A DNA stretch of 64,000 nucleotides from Acidobacteria bacterium RIFCSPLOWO2_12_FULL_68_19. GTDB lineage: Bacteria > Acidobacteriota > Vicinamibacteria > Vicinamibacterales > UBA2999. Made by a program: the position numbers and the translations under genes. Positions 16,528 through 24,385 of the stretch are shown in pieces. The DNA lies in assembly GCA_001767525.1 (NCBI GenBank), contig MELF01000050.1:1-64000 (forward strand), written 5' to 3'. The stretch's first letter is position 1, and each line of letters begins with the position of its first letter. Below the pieces are notes generated by a model. It had not been told where the DNA came from and searched no databases. It was given only the letters and a program-made list of their open reading frames with translations.

Positions 16528-18776
16528 TGTATCGACGTGTCCTCTCGCGCCTGTCGCTCCTCATCGTGGCGGTGCTGATTGCCGGCTGCGCCGCCGGCCG
16601 CGCCTTCAGCCGGGGAGAGAGCGCCACCCGCGCCGGGGACTGGGATGCCGCCGTTGAGCACTACCGCGCCGCGGTTCAGGCGAATCCGAATCGCGCCGAC
16701 TATCAGATCGCCCTCGAGCGCGCGATGCTCAACGCGTCGAACCGACACCTCGATCAAGCCCGGGTGTTCGAGGCGCGCGGCCAGATCGAGGACGCCCTGC
16801 GCGAGTACCGCCGGGCCAGCGAGTACAACCCGACCAACCGGCAGGTCGCGGGCAAGGCACTCGAGATGGAGCGCCGCCTGCGCGACCTGGCCGAGACCGC
16901 CCGCCCCTCGCTCACCCTGCAGCAGCTCCAGCAGGCGGCGCGGCAGACGCCCGCGCCGCTGCTCAACCCGGCGTCGCGGGAGCCGATCGATGTCGTCTTC
17001 AACAACGCCGCGCTGCGAGACATCCTCGCGTCGATGGGCACCTCGGCCGGGATCAACGTCACCTTCGAGCGCGACTACCAGGACCGGAGCTACAGCGTCC
17101 AGCTGCGCGGTGTCACATTCGAGCAGGCGATCACTCAGATCGTGTCGGCGAACCAGCTCTTCTACAAGGTGATCAACGAGCGGACGATCATGGTGATTCC
17201 CGACAACGCGCAGAAGCGCGCGCTGTACGAGGAGCAGGTCATTCGCACGTTCTTCATCTCGCACGCGGACGCGACCGAGGTCGCGCAGATCCTGAACGGT
17301 GTCATCCGCATTCCCGCGCTCGCCGTGGCGCCGCAGATCGTCGCGAACAAGACGAACAACACCATCACCGTCCGGGCCAGCGCCAACATCGTCCAGATCA
17401 TCGAGCGCGTGATCGAGCAGAACGACAATCCCAAGGCGGAAATCGTCATCGACGTGCAGATCCTGGAGGTCAACCGGCGCCGGACCAAGGAGTTCGGGAT
17501 CGACCTCAGCGAATTCGCCATCACGGCGGCGTTCTCGCCCGAAACGGACCCGCGGGGCGACGACGCGTCGCTGACGACGCAGCCGTTCAACCTGAACACG
17601 GTCACGCGCGGCATCTCGACCGCCGACTTCTACCTCTCGGTGCCGGCCGCCGTCGTACGCTTCCTGGAGACCGATTCGGAGACGCGGCTCATCGCCAAGC
17701 CGCAGCTGCGCGGCGCCGAGGGGCAGCAGATCAACCTCAACCTCGGCGACCAGATTCCGGTGCCCGCCACGGTCTTCACGCCGATCGCGCAGGGAGGCGC
17801 CAATTTCAACCCCTTGACCTCCTTCAATTACCGCGACGTCGGCGTCAACGTACAGATGACCCCCCGCGTCACGGTCGAAGGCGACATCATCCTCGACCTC
17901 ATGGTCGAGAACAGTACGCTCGGCGCCTCGATCACGATCGCCGGCCAGGAGCTCCCCTCGTTCGGGTCGCGCCGCGTCCAGACGCGGCTCCGGCTGCGCG
18001 ACGGCGAATCGAACCTGCTCGCCGGACTGCTGCGCGAGGAGGACCGCCGCAGCCTCAGCGGGATTCCCGGCCTGTTGCGCCTCCCGGTCCTTCGGAGCCT
18101 GTTTGCGGCCAACGAGAACCGCGTCGAGCAGACCGACATCGTCATGCTGCTCACTCCGCGCATCGTCCGGACGCAGGAGTTGACCGCCAACGACGTCAGC
18201 CCGATCTTCATCGGCTCTCAGCAGAGCCTCGGGCTGGGCGGCCCGCCGCCGCTGATTGCGGCGCCGGCCCCCACCGAGCCCGCGGCGGCGCCCGGCGGCG
18301 CGACGCCGCTGGCGCCTGCGGGCGGAACGCCGCCGGTCGCCGTCCAGGGGGGCGCGGTCGGCGGTCAACTGATGCTGTCGCCACCGGGGCCGGAGTTCCG
18401 CGTCGGCGCCGGACCGTACACCGTGCCGGTCTCGATTTCCGGCGCGTCACAGATCTCGAGCGTCACGCTGACGATCACCTTCAATCCGGCCGCGCTGCGG
18501 GTCCGCGCCATCCAGGAGGGCAGCTTCATGCGTACCGGCGGCATCGGTGTCGCCTTTACGCAGCAAGTAGACGCGGCGGCTGGGCGGATCGACATTGCGG
18601 CCGTCCGATCCGACGACCCGGCCGGCGTCGCCGGCACGGGACTCCTCGCAGCCGTCGTGTTCGACGCCGTCGGCGGCGGCACCGCCAATCTGGCGGTCAC
18701 CGGCGCGGCGACCGCTCCTCGCGGCACGCCGGTGCCGCTGCAGTTTGCGCCCGTCCCGGCAGTGGTGGTGAAGTGA
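16524..18776 (+). CDS. Secretin (PilQ/GspD family) with TPR-like N-terminus and C-terminal cohesin-like domain
   Basis: The 750-residue protein forms the outer-membrane pore of the machine. It begins with a lipoprotein signal (IVAVLIAGC). Domain order: TPR-like helices about residues 25-135; an N0/STN domain about 150-230 (PIDVVFNNAALRDILASMG); an N1 domain about 235-300 (FFISHADATEVAQILNGVI); the secretin core about 310-545 (VNVQMTPRVTVEGDIILDL, SGIPGLLRLPVLRSLF, IVMLLTPRIV); an Ala/Pro linker; and about 140 residues resembling a cohesin fold (YTVPVSISGASQISSVTLTI, FNPAALRVRAI). Standard secretins lack the last domain, which binds dockerins in cellulosomes. Here it could tether a surface partner, but that is inference. 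Confidence 0.9.
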   Translation: MMYRRVLSRLSLLIVAVLIAGCAAGRAFSRGESATRAGDWDAAVEHYRAAVQANPNRADYQIALERAMLNASNRHLDQARVFEARGQIEDALREYRRASEYNPTNRQVAGKALEMERRLRDLAETARPSLTLQQLQQAARQTPAPLLNPASREPIDVVFNNAALRDILASMGTSAGINVTFERDYQDRSYSVQLRGVTFEQAITQIVSANQLFYKVINERTIMVIPDNAQKRALYEEQVIRTFFISHADATEVAQILNGVIRIPALAVAPQIVANKTNNTITVRASANIVQIIERVIEQNDNPKAEIVIDVQILEVNRRRTKEFGIDLSEFAITAAFSPETDPRGDDASLTTQPFNLNTVTRGISTADFYLSVPAAVVRFLETDSETRLIAKPQLRGAEGQQINLNLGDQIPVPATVFTPIAQGGANFNPLTSFNYRDVGVNVQMTPRVTVEGDIILDLMVENSTLGASITIAGQELPSFGSRRVQTRLRLRDGESNLLAGLLREEDRRSLSGIPGLLRLPVLRSLFAANENRVEQTDIVMLLTPRIVRTQELTANDVSPIFIGSQQSLGLGGPPPLIAAPAPTEPAAAPGGATPLAPAGGTPPVAVQGGAVGGQLMLSPPGPEFRVGAGPYTVPVSISGASQISSVTLTITFNPAALRVRAIQEGSFMRTGGIGVAFTQQVDAAAGRIDIAAVRSDDPAGVAGTGLLAAVVFDAVGGGTANLAVTGAATAPRGTPVPLQFAPVPAVVVK

Positions 18777-19462
18777 AGATGCCGCCAGGGTTCGACGGTC
18801 CGACGATGCGCCGACGCGTTCGACAACGCGACGCTCAGGGCAACGCCGCACCGTCCAAGAAGCGATCGCACCGCGCACCTTCGTGCTCTCGCACCCTCAA
18901 AGGCACCGTCGCATCTTCTCACCCTCGCACTCTCGAAGGCACCGTCGCACCGTCGCACCCTCGGACGCACTCTCGCACCGTCGCACCGTCGCACCGTCGC
19001 ACCGTTGCCGGCTACACCTTCGTGGAGCTCCTCGTCGTCACGACGATCCTCCTGATCCTGGCGTCTGCGGTAATGCCGCTGGCCCAGGTCGCCTCGCAGC
19101 GGCAGCGGGAAGCGGAGCTGCGCCGCACGTTGCGGGAGATGCGCACGGCCCTCGATCAGTTCAAGAACGCCGTCGATCAGGGACGCATCCCGACCACCGA
19201 GCTCGAGCCCCAGAACGAGGGCTATCCGCCCGATCTGGAGACGCTGGTCGAAGGGATCTCGGCGGCCAACGACGCGACGGGCCGCAAGCTGAAGTTCCTG
19301 CGGCGCGTCCCAATCGACCCGATGACGGGCACGACGGAGTGGGGCCTGCGGTCCTATCAGGACTCGCCGACGTCCACGACATGGGGCGCCCAGAACGTCT
19401 TCGACGTGTACACCCGGTACCAGGGCACGGCACTCGATGGGACGAAGTATCGGGACTGGTAA
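18773..19462 (+). CDS. GspG-like pseudopilin with an abnormally long repeat-encoded leader
   Basis: The 229-residue frame contains a prepilin signature, VAGYTFVELLVVTTILLILA, at about residues 78-97, followed by a pseudopilin body with an E at position +5 after the Gly/Tyr cleavage site. The C-terminal half (DLETLVEGISAANDA, VPIDPMTGTTEWGLRSYQD) matches GspG. Leaders of this class are normally under 25 residues; here about 80 Ser/Arg/Thr/His-rich residues precede it, encoded by an 8-bp repeat tract. No in-frame ATG, GTG or TTG occurs between the repeats and the signature, so the start must be at 18773 (GTG), 18779 or 18806. The start overlaps the secretin stop. Confidence 0.75.
   Translation: MKMPPGFDGPTMRRRVRQRDAQGNAAPSKKRSHRAPSCSRTLKGTVASSHPRTLEGTVAPSHPRTHSRTVAPSHRRTVAGYTFVELLVVTTILLILASAVMPLAQVASQRQREAELRRTLREMRTALDQFKNAVDQGRIPTTELEPQNEGYPPDLETLVEGISAANDATGRKLKFLRRVPIDPMTGTTEWGLRSYQDSPTSTTWGAQNVFDVYTRYQGTALDGTKYRDW
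18865..19005. repeat. Degenerate 8-bp tandem repeat inside the pseudopilin leader
   Basis: The tract is built on TCGCACCG and close variants (TCGCACCC, TCGCACTC). Four perfect consecutive copies occupy 18973-19004; the remainder is degenerate. The unit length is not a multiple of three, so gain or loss of one copy would shift the frame of the pseudopilin that follows. Confidence 0.85.
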
Positions 19463-19466
19463 GACG

Positions 19467-19874
19467 ATGGACCGTCGGGCCTCCGGATCGCTCCCTTCCG
19501 GGTTCACGCTCATCGAGCTGATGATCGTGATGTCGCTCATCGTGGTTCTCGCGAGCATCGGACTTGCCATTCACGCCAACAGCCAGACACGGGCGAAGGA
19601 AGCCGTGCTCAAGGAGAATCTGTTCCGGATGCGCGACGCCATCGATCAGCACTACGCCGACAAGAACGCGTACCCGCCGACGTTGGACGAGCTGGTATCC
19701 CAGAAGTACCTCCGGGGCATTCCAGTCGACCCGTTCACGAATTCGACGTCGTCGTGGCAGACCGTCATGTCCGAGATCGACCCGGCGAATCCGTCCGCGC
19801 CGCAGGGAGTGTTCGACGTCAAGAGTGGCTCGGACGGTACGGCCATGGACGGCACGCAGTACGCGGACTGGTAA
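19467..19874 (+). CDS. GspG-type major pseudopilin
   Basis: The 135-residue protein has a short leader and the classic signature SGFTLIELMIVMSLIVVLAS, with Glu at +5. The body reads HYADKNAYPPTLDELVSQKY and GIPVDPFTNSTSSW, the pattern of GspG major pseudopilins with calcium-site-like acidic loops near the end (DVKSGSDGTAMDGTQYADW). I chose the ATG at 19467, four bases after the preceding stop; the open frame extends further only as a shadow. It is probably the main subunit of the pseudopilus built by this operon. Confidence 0.9.
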   Translation: MDRRASGSLPSGFTLIELMIVMSLIVVLASIGLAIHANSQTRAKEAVLKENLFRMRDAIDQHYADKNAYPPTLDELVSQKYLRGIPVDPFTNSTSSWQTVMSEIDPANPSAPQGVFDVKSGSDGTAMDGTQYADW

Positions 19875-19881
19875 TGGACGT

Positions 19882-21444
19882 ATGGTGAACAGGAATCTAC
19901 GCTTCCCACGCGCCAAGGCCGGTGCGTTGGTCCTGATGGCAGCCGCCGCGGGCGCCGCCTGCGACAAGGCGCAGCTGCTCGCGCCCACGAAGGCGACGAT
20001 TACCGTGTCCGCGCCAACAAAGGTCCTGGCCCCAGGCGCCGCCACCGAGATCACGGCCTACGTCATAGAGGAGGCCGGCACGCCGGTCCAGAACGGAACG
20101 ACGGTCAGGTTCACCACGACACTCGGACGCGTCGACCCGCCCGAGGCACAGACGCGCAACGGCCTGGCCGTCACGACCTTCGCCGCCGGCAACAATTCCG
20201 GTGTCGCCCGGATCAAGGGCACCTCGGGAGGCGCCACCGGCGGCAGCAGCAACACCGACGTCGTCGAGATCACCATTGGTGCGGCAGCGGTCAATACCGT
20301 CACCATCCGCGCCAATCCCGGCAGCGTCGGACCGAGTGGAGGAAGTGTCGAACTGACCGCGACGGTCGTCGGCGAGAACGGCCAGGCGCTCGAAGGCATC
20401 GGCGTGACCTTCACCACCGATCAGGGAACGTTGACTGCTTCGACGGTCGCCACCAATGCAGGCGGCGAGGCGAAGACGACGCTGACCACGACCCGCGAGG
20501 CCAAGGTGAGCGCAACGGCGGGAACGAAGACCAGCAGTACCGTGACGATTGCGGTGATCACCGTCAACACGATCACGCTGCGCGCCCTCCCGGGGAGTGT
20601 CGGACCGACGGGCGGGTCCGTGGAGCTCATCGCGACGGTTGTCGCCGACAACGGACTTCCGCTCGAAGGCGTGACCGTCACGTTCAACGCCGATCAGGGC
20701 ACGCTGCGGTCGGCGACCGTGCGGACCGATGCCAATGGAGAAGCTCGCACGACGCTGACCACCAGCCAGCAGACCGTTGTCAGCGCGACCGCCGGAACCA
20801 AGACGAGCAGCAATCTCACGATCAGCGTCAGGGCCGCCCCAGTCGTCACCGTCTCCTGCGCGCCGTCCTCGGGAAGCGGCAACTGCTCCGCCGTCCAGGC
20901 GAGCGGCAGCAATAACCGGGCGTCGGTGCTCTTTACGGTGACCAAGGCCTCCACGAGCAGCGTGCTGCGCTCGGCGACGCTCGACTTCGGAGACGGCACC
21001 TCGCAGAGCCTGGGCAACCTGGCCGGCGGCAGCGCTACGATCGCCCATGCGTACGAAGGTCCAAGCGGGTCGACGGCGCGCTCCTATACAGCCACCGTGC
21101 AGGCGACCGACATCAACAGCGAAACGGCCTCGGTGTCGACGACCGTAACGATCACTCCGCGGCAACCGCTGGCCGTCACGCTGGCGGCCACCGCCGGAAC
21201 GGCCGTCAGCACGGTGGGCCAGCCGGTCAAGCTGACGGCAACCGTCACGCCGACCGGCGATGCCGGCGCGAACCTCGTGCAGAAGTACGAGTGGGACTTT
21301 GGCGACGATTCAACCGCTGAGACCACAGGCAACGAAACAACGCACGTCTACACGAGCGAAGGTCGGAAAACGGCGACCGTCAAGGTGACCACCACCGACG
21401 GCCGGACGGCAAGCGCACGGACGGAATTCATCGTCGATTTCTGA
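19882..21444 (+). CDS. Secreted lipoprotein-like protein with bacterial Ig-like repeats and PKD-type domains
   Basis: The 520-residue protein begins with a signal sequence ending in AAAAGAAC, possibly a lipobox. Three Big_1/invasin-like Ig domains follow (about 35-135, 138-228 and 229-320); the last two are near-duplicates of 91 residues. Two PKD-like domains follow, recognised by the loops LDFGDGTSQSLG and YEWDFGDDSTAET and the strands HAYEGPSG and HVYTSEGRKTATVKV. No catalytic motif is seen. Such arrays form surface stalks or adhesins. Its place between two pseudopilin genes, in frame-coupled order, suggests it is part of or exported by the machine. The ATG at 19882 starts the signal peptide. 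Confidence 0.85.
   Translation: MVNRNLRFPRAKAGALVLMAAAAGAACDKAQLLAPTKATITVSAPTKVLAPGAATEITAYVIEEAGTPVQNGTTVRFTTTLGRVDPPEAQTRNGLAVTTFAAGNNSGVARIKGTSGGATGGSSNTDVVEITIGAAAVNTVTIRANPGSVGPSGGSVELTATVVGENGQALEGIGVTFTTDQGTLTASTVATNAGGEAKTTLTTTREAKVSATAGTKTSSTVTIAVITVNTITLRALPGSVGPTGGSVELIATVVADNGLPLEGVTVTFNADQGTLRSATVRTDANGEARTTLTTSQQTVVSATAGTKTSSNLTISVRAAPVVTVSCAPSSGSGNCSAVQASGSNNRASVLFTVTKASTSSVLRSATLDFGDGTSQSLGNLAGGSATIAHAYEGPSGSTARSYTATVQATDINSETASVSTTVTITPRQPLAVTLAATAGTAVSTVGQPVKLTATVTPTGDAGANLVQKYEWDFGDDSTAETTGNETTHVYTSEGRKTATVKVTTTDGRTASARTEFIVDF
20293..20838 (+). repeat. Two 273-bp direct repeats encoding Ig-like domains
   Basis: Units at 20293-20565 and 20566-20838 each encode 91 residues. 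Both begin NTxTxRAxPGSVGPxGGSVE and share the segments DQGTL, TTLTT and SATAGTKTSS. They lie head to tail within the Ig/PKD protein and look like a fairly recent tandem duplication. Confidence 0.75.
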
Positions 21445-22322
21445 TGCGCATCTCCGGCGATCGCGGCTACGCGATGGCGGCGCTCCTGGTCGCCCTGAGC
21501 GTGATGGGCATCATGATGGGGATGGCGCTGCCGGCGTGGCGCACCTGGATGCAGCGCGAGCGCGAGGCGGAGCTGGTCTTCCGGGGCGAACAGTACGCCC
21601 AGGCCATCACGCTCTTCTCGCGGCGGACCGGCGGCTTTCCGACCTCTTTCGATACTCTTCGTGACGGCCGGTACATCCGCAAGCTCTACAAGGACCCGAT
21701 GACCAACACCGACTTCCAGCCGGTGTACTTCGGCCAGATTACGACGCCGACGCCCGCGCCCACCGGACGGGGCGGAGCGGCGCCAGGGCGCGGCGGCGCC
21801 GCCGAACCGGCCGGACGTCCGGGCCAGACTGGGTCTTCCGGATTCGGCCCCGGCGCAGCCGCATCACCGGTCGCTGCGGGACGATCGGGACAGCCCGGTC
21901 AGCCTTCCGCCGGCGCGCTCGGCCAGACCCCTCCGATCAGCGCCGGTCCGATCATCGGGGTCGTCAGCCGCAGCACGAACGAATCGCTCCGCATGTACAA
22001 CGGACGCACCAAGTACAACGAGTGGCTGTTCGTCAGCACCGCGGCGACGGTGCAGGCCGGAGCCCCCGGCGGCGGACTCGGGCCTGGGATTGCTGGGCGC
22101 GGTGCGGGGCCGGGTCGAGGCCGCGGAGTCGAACCGGCCGCGCCGGGTCGCGGCGGGCGCGGCCGCGGCGATACGCCCGACGGGCGGTCTCCATTTGACC
22201 GCCCGCTTCCCCCGGGCCGCGGGCGCGGCGGCTTTCAGCCTGCGCCAGGCTCGCCGAACGGACCCGGACCCAACAGTTTCAATCCATTCACGGTCAACCC
22301 CGGTCGGGCCACGCCTCCATGA
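21444..22322 (+). CDS. Pseudopilin-like protein with Gly/Arg/Pro-rich tail
   Basis: The 292-residue protein opens with GYAMAALLVALSVMGIMMGM, a prepilin-like hydrophobic helix, followed by PAWRTWMQREREAELVFRGE and TRRTGG-like text (FSRRTGGFPTSFDTLRDGRY) seen in GspG/GspH-like minor pseudopilins. The usual Glu +5 is absent from the helix, so it may be a tip or non-canonical subunit. The remaining 180 residues are dominated by Gly, Arg and Pro (GRGGAAPGRGGAAEP, GRGAGPGRGRG) around a short folded stretch (SLRMYNGRTKYNEWLFVST). It ends the operon and overlaps the convergent serine hydrolase by 29 bases. The start overlaps the preceding stop (TGATG). Confidence 0.75.
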   Translation: MRISGDRGYAMAALLVALSVMGIMMGMALPAWRTWMQREREAELVFRGEQYAQAITLFSRRTGGFPTSFDTLRDGRYIRKLYKDPMTNTDFQPVYFGQITTPTPAPTGRGGAAPGRGGAAEPAGRPGQTGSSGFGPGAAASPVAAGRSGQPGQPSAGALGQTPPISAGPIIGVVSRSTNESLRMYNGRTKYNEWLFVSTAATVQAGAPGGGLGPGIAGRGAGPGRGRGVEPAAPGRGGRGRGDTPDGRSPFDRPLPPGRGRGGFQPAPGSPNGPGPNSFNPFTVNPGRATPP

Positions 22323-23412
22323 CGGCGTCGTGCAGCGCCGGCCGAACCTGCCTGATCGCGTCGTTCTCGCGTGACGGGTGGACGCGGTTGGTCAGCAGCA
22401 CGACGTAAGCGCCTCGACCCGGGTCGATCCAGAGCGACGTTCCCGTGAACCCCGTGTGTCCGAAGGCGCCCGTCGACATGCGGCGGCCGCACGAAGAGGT
22501 CGGCAGCATCGTGTCCCACCCGAGGGCACGCGAGGTCCCGGGCACGTTCCCGTTCGGCGCGACGAACGTCTCGACGGTCGATCGCGTGAACGCGCCGGCT
22601 CTGCCGTCGAGAACTTGCAACAGGTGCCGCGCATGCTGGCCGACGGCGGCGGCCGTGCCGAAGAGCCCCGCGTGGCCGGCGGCCCCGCCGAGCGCCCACG
22701 CGTTCTCGTCGTGCACCTCGCCGACGAGGAGCCGTCCACGCCAGCGGTCGAATTCCGTGGGCGCCGTTCGCGGGCGCCAGAGCCGGGGCGGATGAAACTG
22801 CAGCTCCTCGACGATTCCCATCTGCGCGCGCACCGCATCGAATCGATCCGCCAGCGAGCGCTCGCCTTCGATCAAGAAGCCGAGAAGGATGAATCCGAGG
22901 TCGCTGTACACGGACTTCGCGCGGGGCGGATAGGCGAGAGGACCGCCGCCGATTGCCTCCTCGAACTCGGCCCGGCTGCGGCAGAACTCGTACAAGGGCG
23001 CGTACGCCGCGAGCCCGGAGCAGTGGGCGAGCAGATCCCGTACCGTGACGACGGCGCGCTCGGCGCCCTTCCACGCCGGGATGTAATCGCGCACCGGGTC
23101 GTCGAGGCCGATCGCGCCGCGCTCGACTTGCTGCATGACAATCGGCACGGTCGCGAGCACTTTCGTCAGCGAGGCGAGATCGAAGACGGTGTCGGCGGCG
23201 GTGCGCGGCGCGTCTGCCTCGTATCTCAGCCGGCCGAACGCCTGCCGCCAGGACGGCTGCGTCGCGTCACCCACCTCGACGACGGCCGCGGGGAATGCCC
23301 TCGTCTCGATCGCCCGCTCCACGACCCGGGCCGCGGCCGCGAACCGGCTCGACCGAGCCCCCTGACCCTCCTGCACTGGCTGCGCCGGCCGACCGTCCGG
23401 GACCCCGTCCAC
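22294..23412 (-). CDS. Class C beta-lactamase-like serine hydrolase
   Basis: The protein of about 372 residues has the serine beta-lactamase/penicillin-binding fold signatures: SLTK (SxxK nucleophile) near residue 83, YSD in place of YxN, and an HTG triad in FGHTGFTGTS. I see no convincing signal peptide with the GTG at 23412; a GTG at 23376 is another possible start. The frame stays open to 23739, but that part overlaps the divergent kinase gene and reads as its shadow. Next to a sugar kinase, nagB and murQ, a role in peptidoglycan fragment turnover is more likely than antibiotic resistance, but this is inferred from position. Confidence 0.8.
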   Translation of the reverse strand: MDGVPDGRPAQPVQEGQGARSSRFAAAARVVERAIETRAFPAAVVEVGDATQPSWRQAFGRLRYEADAPRTAADTVFDLASLTKVLATVPIVMQQVERGAIGLDDPVRDYIPAWKGAERAVVTVRDLLAHCSGLAAYAPLYEFCRSRAEFEEAIGGGPLAYPPRAKSVYSDLGFILLGFLIEGERSLADRFDAVRAQMGIVEELQFHPPRLWRPRTAPTEFDRWRGRLLVGEVHDENAWALGGAAGHAGLFGTAAAVGQHARHLLQVLDGRAGAFTRSTVETFVAPNGNVPGTSRALGWDTMLPTSSCGRRMSTGAFGHTGFTGTSLWIDPGRGAYVVLLTNRVHPSRENDAIRQVRPALHDAVMEAWPDRG

Positions 23413-23446
23413 GATTGAACCTGCTGAACCTTTACCATAGAAGCAG

Positions 23447-24382
23447 ATGTACGTCCTGGGAATCGATGCGGGCGGGACCAAGACCGTCTGCCTGCTGGCC
23501 GACGGGAACGGACGCGTGCTCGCCGAGGCGCGCGGCGGCGGCGCGAATCTGCAGTCGGTGGGGGAGCTCGAGGTCGAGAAGGTGCTGTTCGGCGTGATGG
23601 AGGGTGCGCTTGCCCGGCACGACGTGCAGCTCGACGCGATCTGCCTCGGGATCGCCGGCGTCGATCGGCCCGCCGACGCCGGCGCGGTGCGCGCGATCAT
23701 GCGGCGCATCGGTTTCAAGTCACAGACGCTCGTCGTCAACGACGCCCTCGTGGCACTGGTCGCGGGCGCCGGCGACGACCCGGGTGTCGTGGTGGTCGCG
23801 GGAACCGGATCGATCGCGTACGGCCGGAACGCGGCGCGGCAGGCGGCACGCGCGGGTGGCTGGGGCTATCTGCTCGGCGACGAGGGCGGCGGGGTCTGGA
23901 TCGGACGATCGGCCCTTGCGGCCGTCGTGCGCCAGTTCGACGGCCGGGGTCCGGAGACGGAACTCACCGGGATGGTGCTGGAGCATCTCGGCCTGTCCAC
24001 CCCGACCGAGATCGTCCACGCGATCTACTATCGCGACGTCCACCGCCAGGCCATCGCCGGACTGGCCGCCCTCGTACAGCAGGCGACCGACGCGGGCGAC
24101 GCCGTGGCCGCCGAGATTCTGGCGCGCGCCGGAACGGAACTCGCGTCCGCGGCAGCGTCGGTCATCACCCGGCTCGGCCTGCGCGGCGACGCGTTTCCGA
24201 CGATCCTCGCGGGCGGCATGTTCCGGGGCATTCCGTGGCTGACGCGCGATGTCCACGCGCGGCTCTCCGAGGTGGCGCCGCGGAGCACGGTCCGCCTCCT
24301 CGACGTCGAGCCCGCCGTTGGCGCGGTCCGCATGGCGCTGGCGGCGGCGCGGGGCGAAGTCGACGTGCCGGCATACGTCTGA
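23447..24382 (+). CDS. BadF/BadG-type amino-sugar kinase (N-acetylglucosamine/N-acetylmuramate kinase-like)
   Basis: The 311-residue protein has the ASKHA fold of the BadF/BadG/BcrA/BcrD family: phosphate-1 DAGGTKTVCLLAD at residue 6, an IAGVDRP motif, phosphate-2 VVVAGTGSIAYG, then GGWGYLLGDEGGGVWIGR, and an adenosine motif ILAGGMFRGIPW. Members include N-acetylglucosamine kinase and the Clostridium MurK kinase that phosphorylates both GlcNAc and MurNAc. With nagB four bases downstream and murQ nearby, the substrate is most likely a peptidoglycan amino sugar. Start ATG at 23447. Confidence 0.85.
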   Translation: MYVLGIDAGGTKTVCLLADGNGRVLAEARGGGANLQSVGELEVEKVLFGVMEGALARHDVQLDAICLGIAGVDRPADAGAVRAIMRRIGFKSQTLVVNDALVALVAGAGDDPGVVVVAGTGSIAYGRNAARQAARAGGWGYLLGDEGGGVWIGRSALAAVVRQFDGRGPETELTGMVLEHLGLSTPTEIVHAIYYRDVHRQAIAGLAALVQQATDAGDAVAAEILARAGTELASAAASVITRLGLRGDAFPTILAGGMFRGIPWLTRDVHARLSEVAPRSTVRLLDVEPAVGAVRMALAAARGEVDVPAYV

Positions 24383-24385
24383 TTC

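Noticed and set aside
18865-19005. CRISPR array
   Set aside because: The unit is only 8 bp and contiguous, without unique spacers and without cas genes.
22294-23412. Antibiotic-resistance AmpC beta-lactamase
   Set aside because: The motifs are only family-level (SLTK, YSD, HTG), no convincing signal peptide is visible, and the neighbours are sugar-recycling genes.
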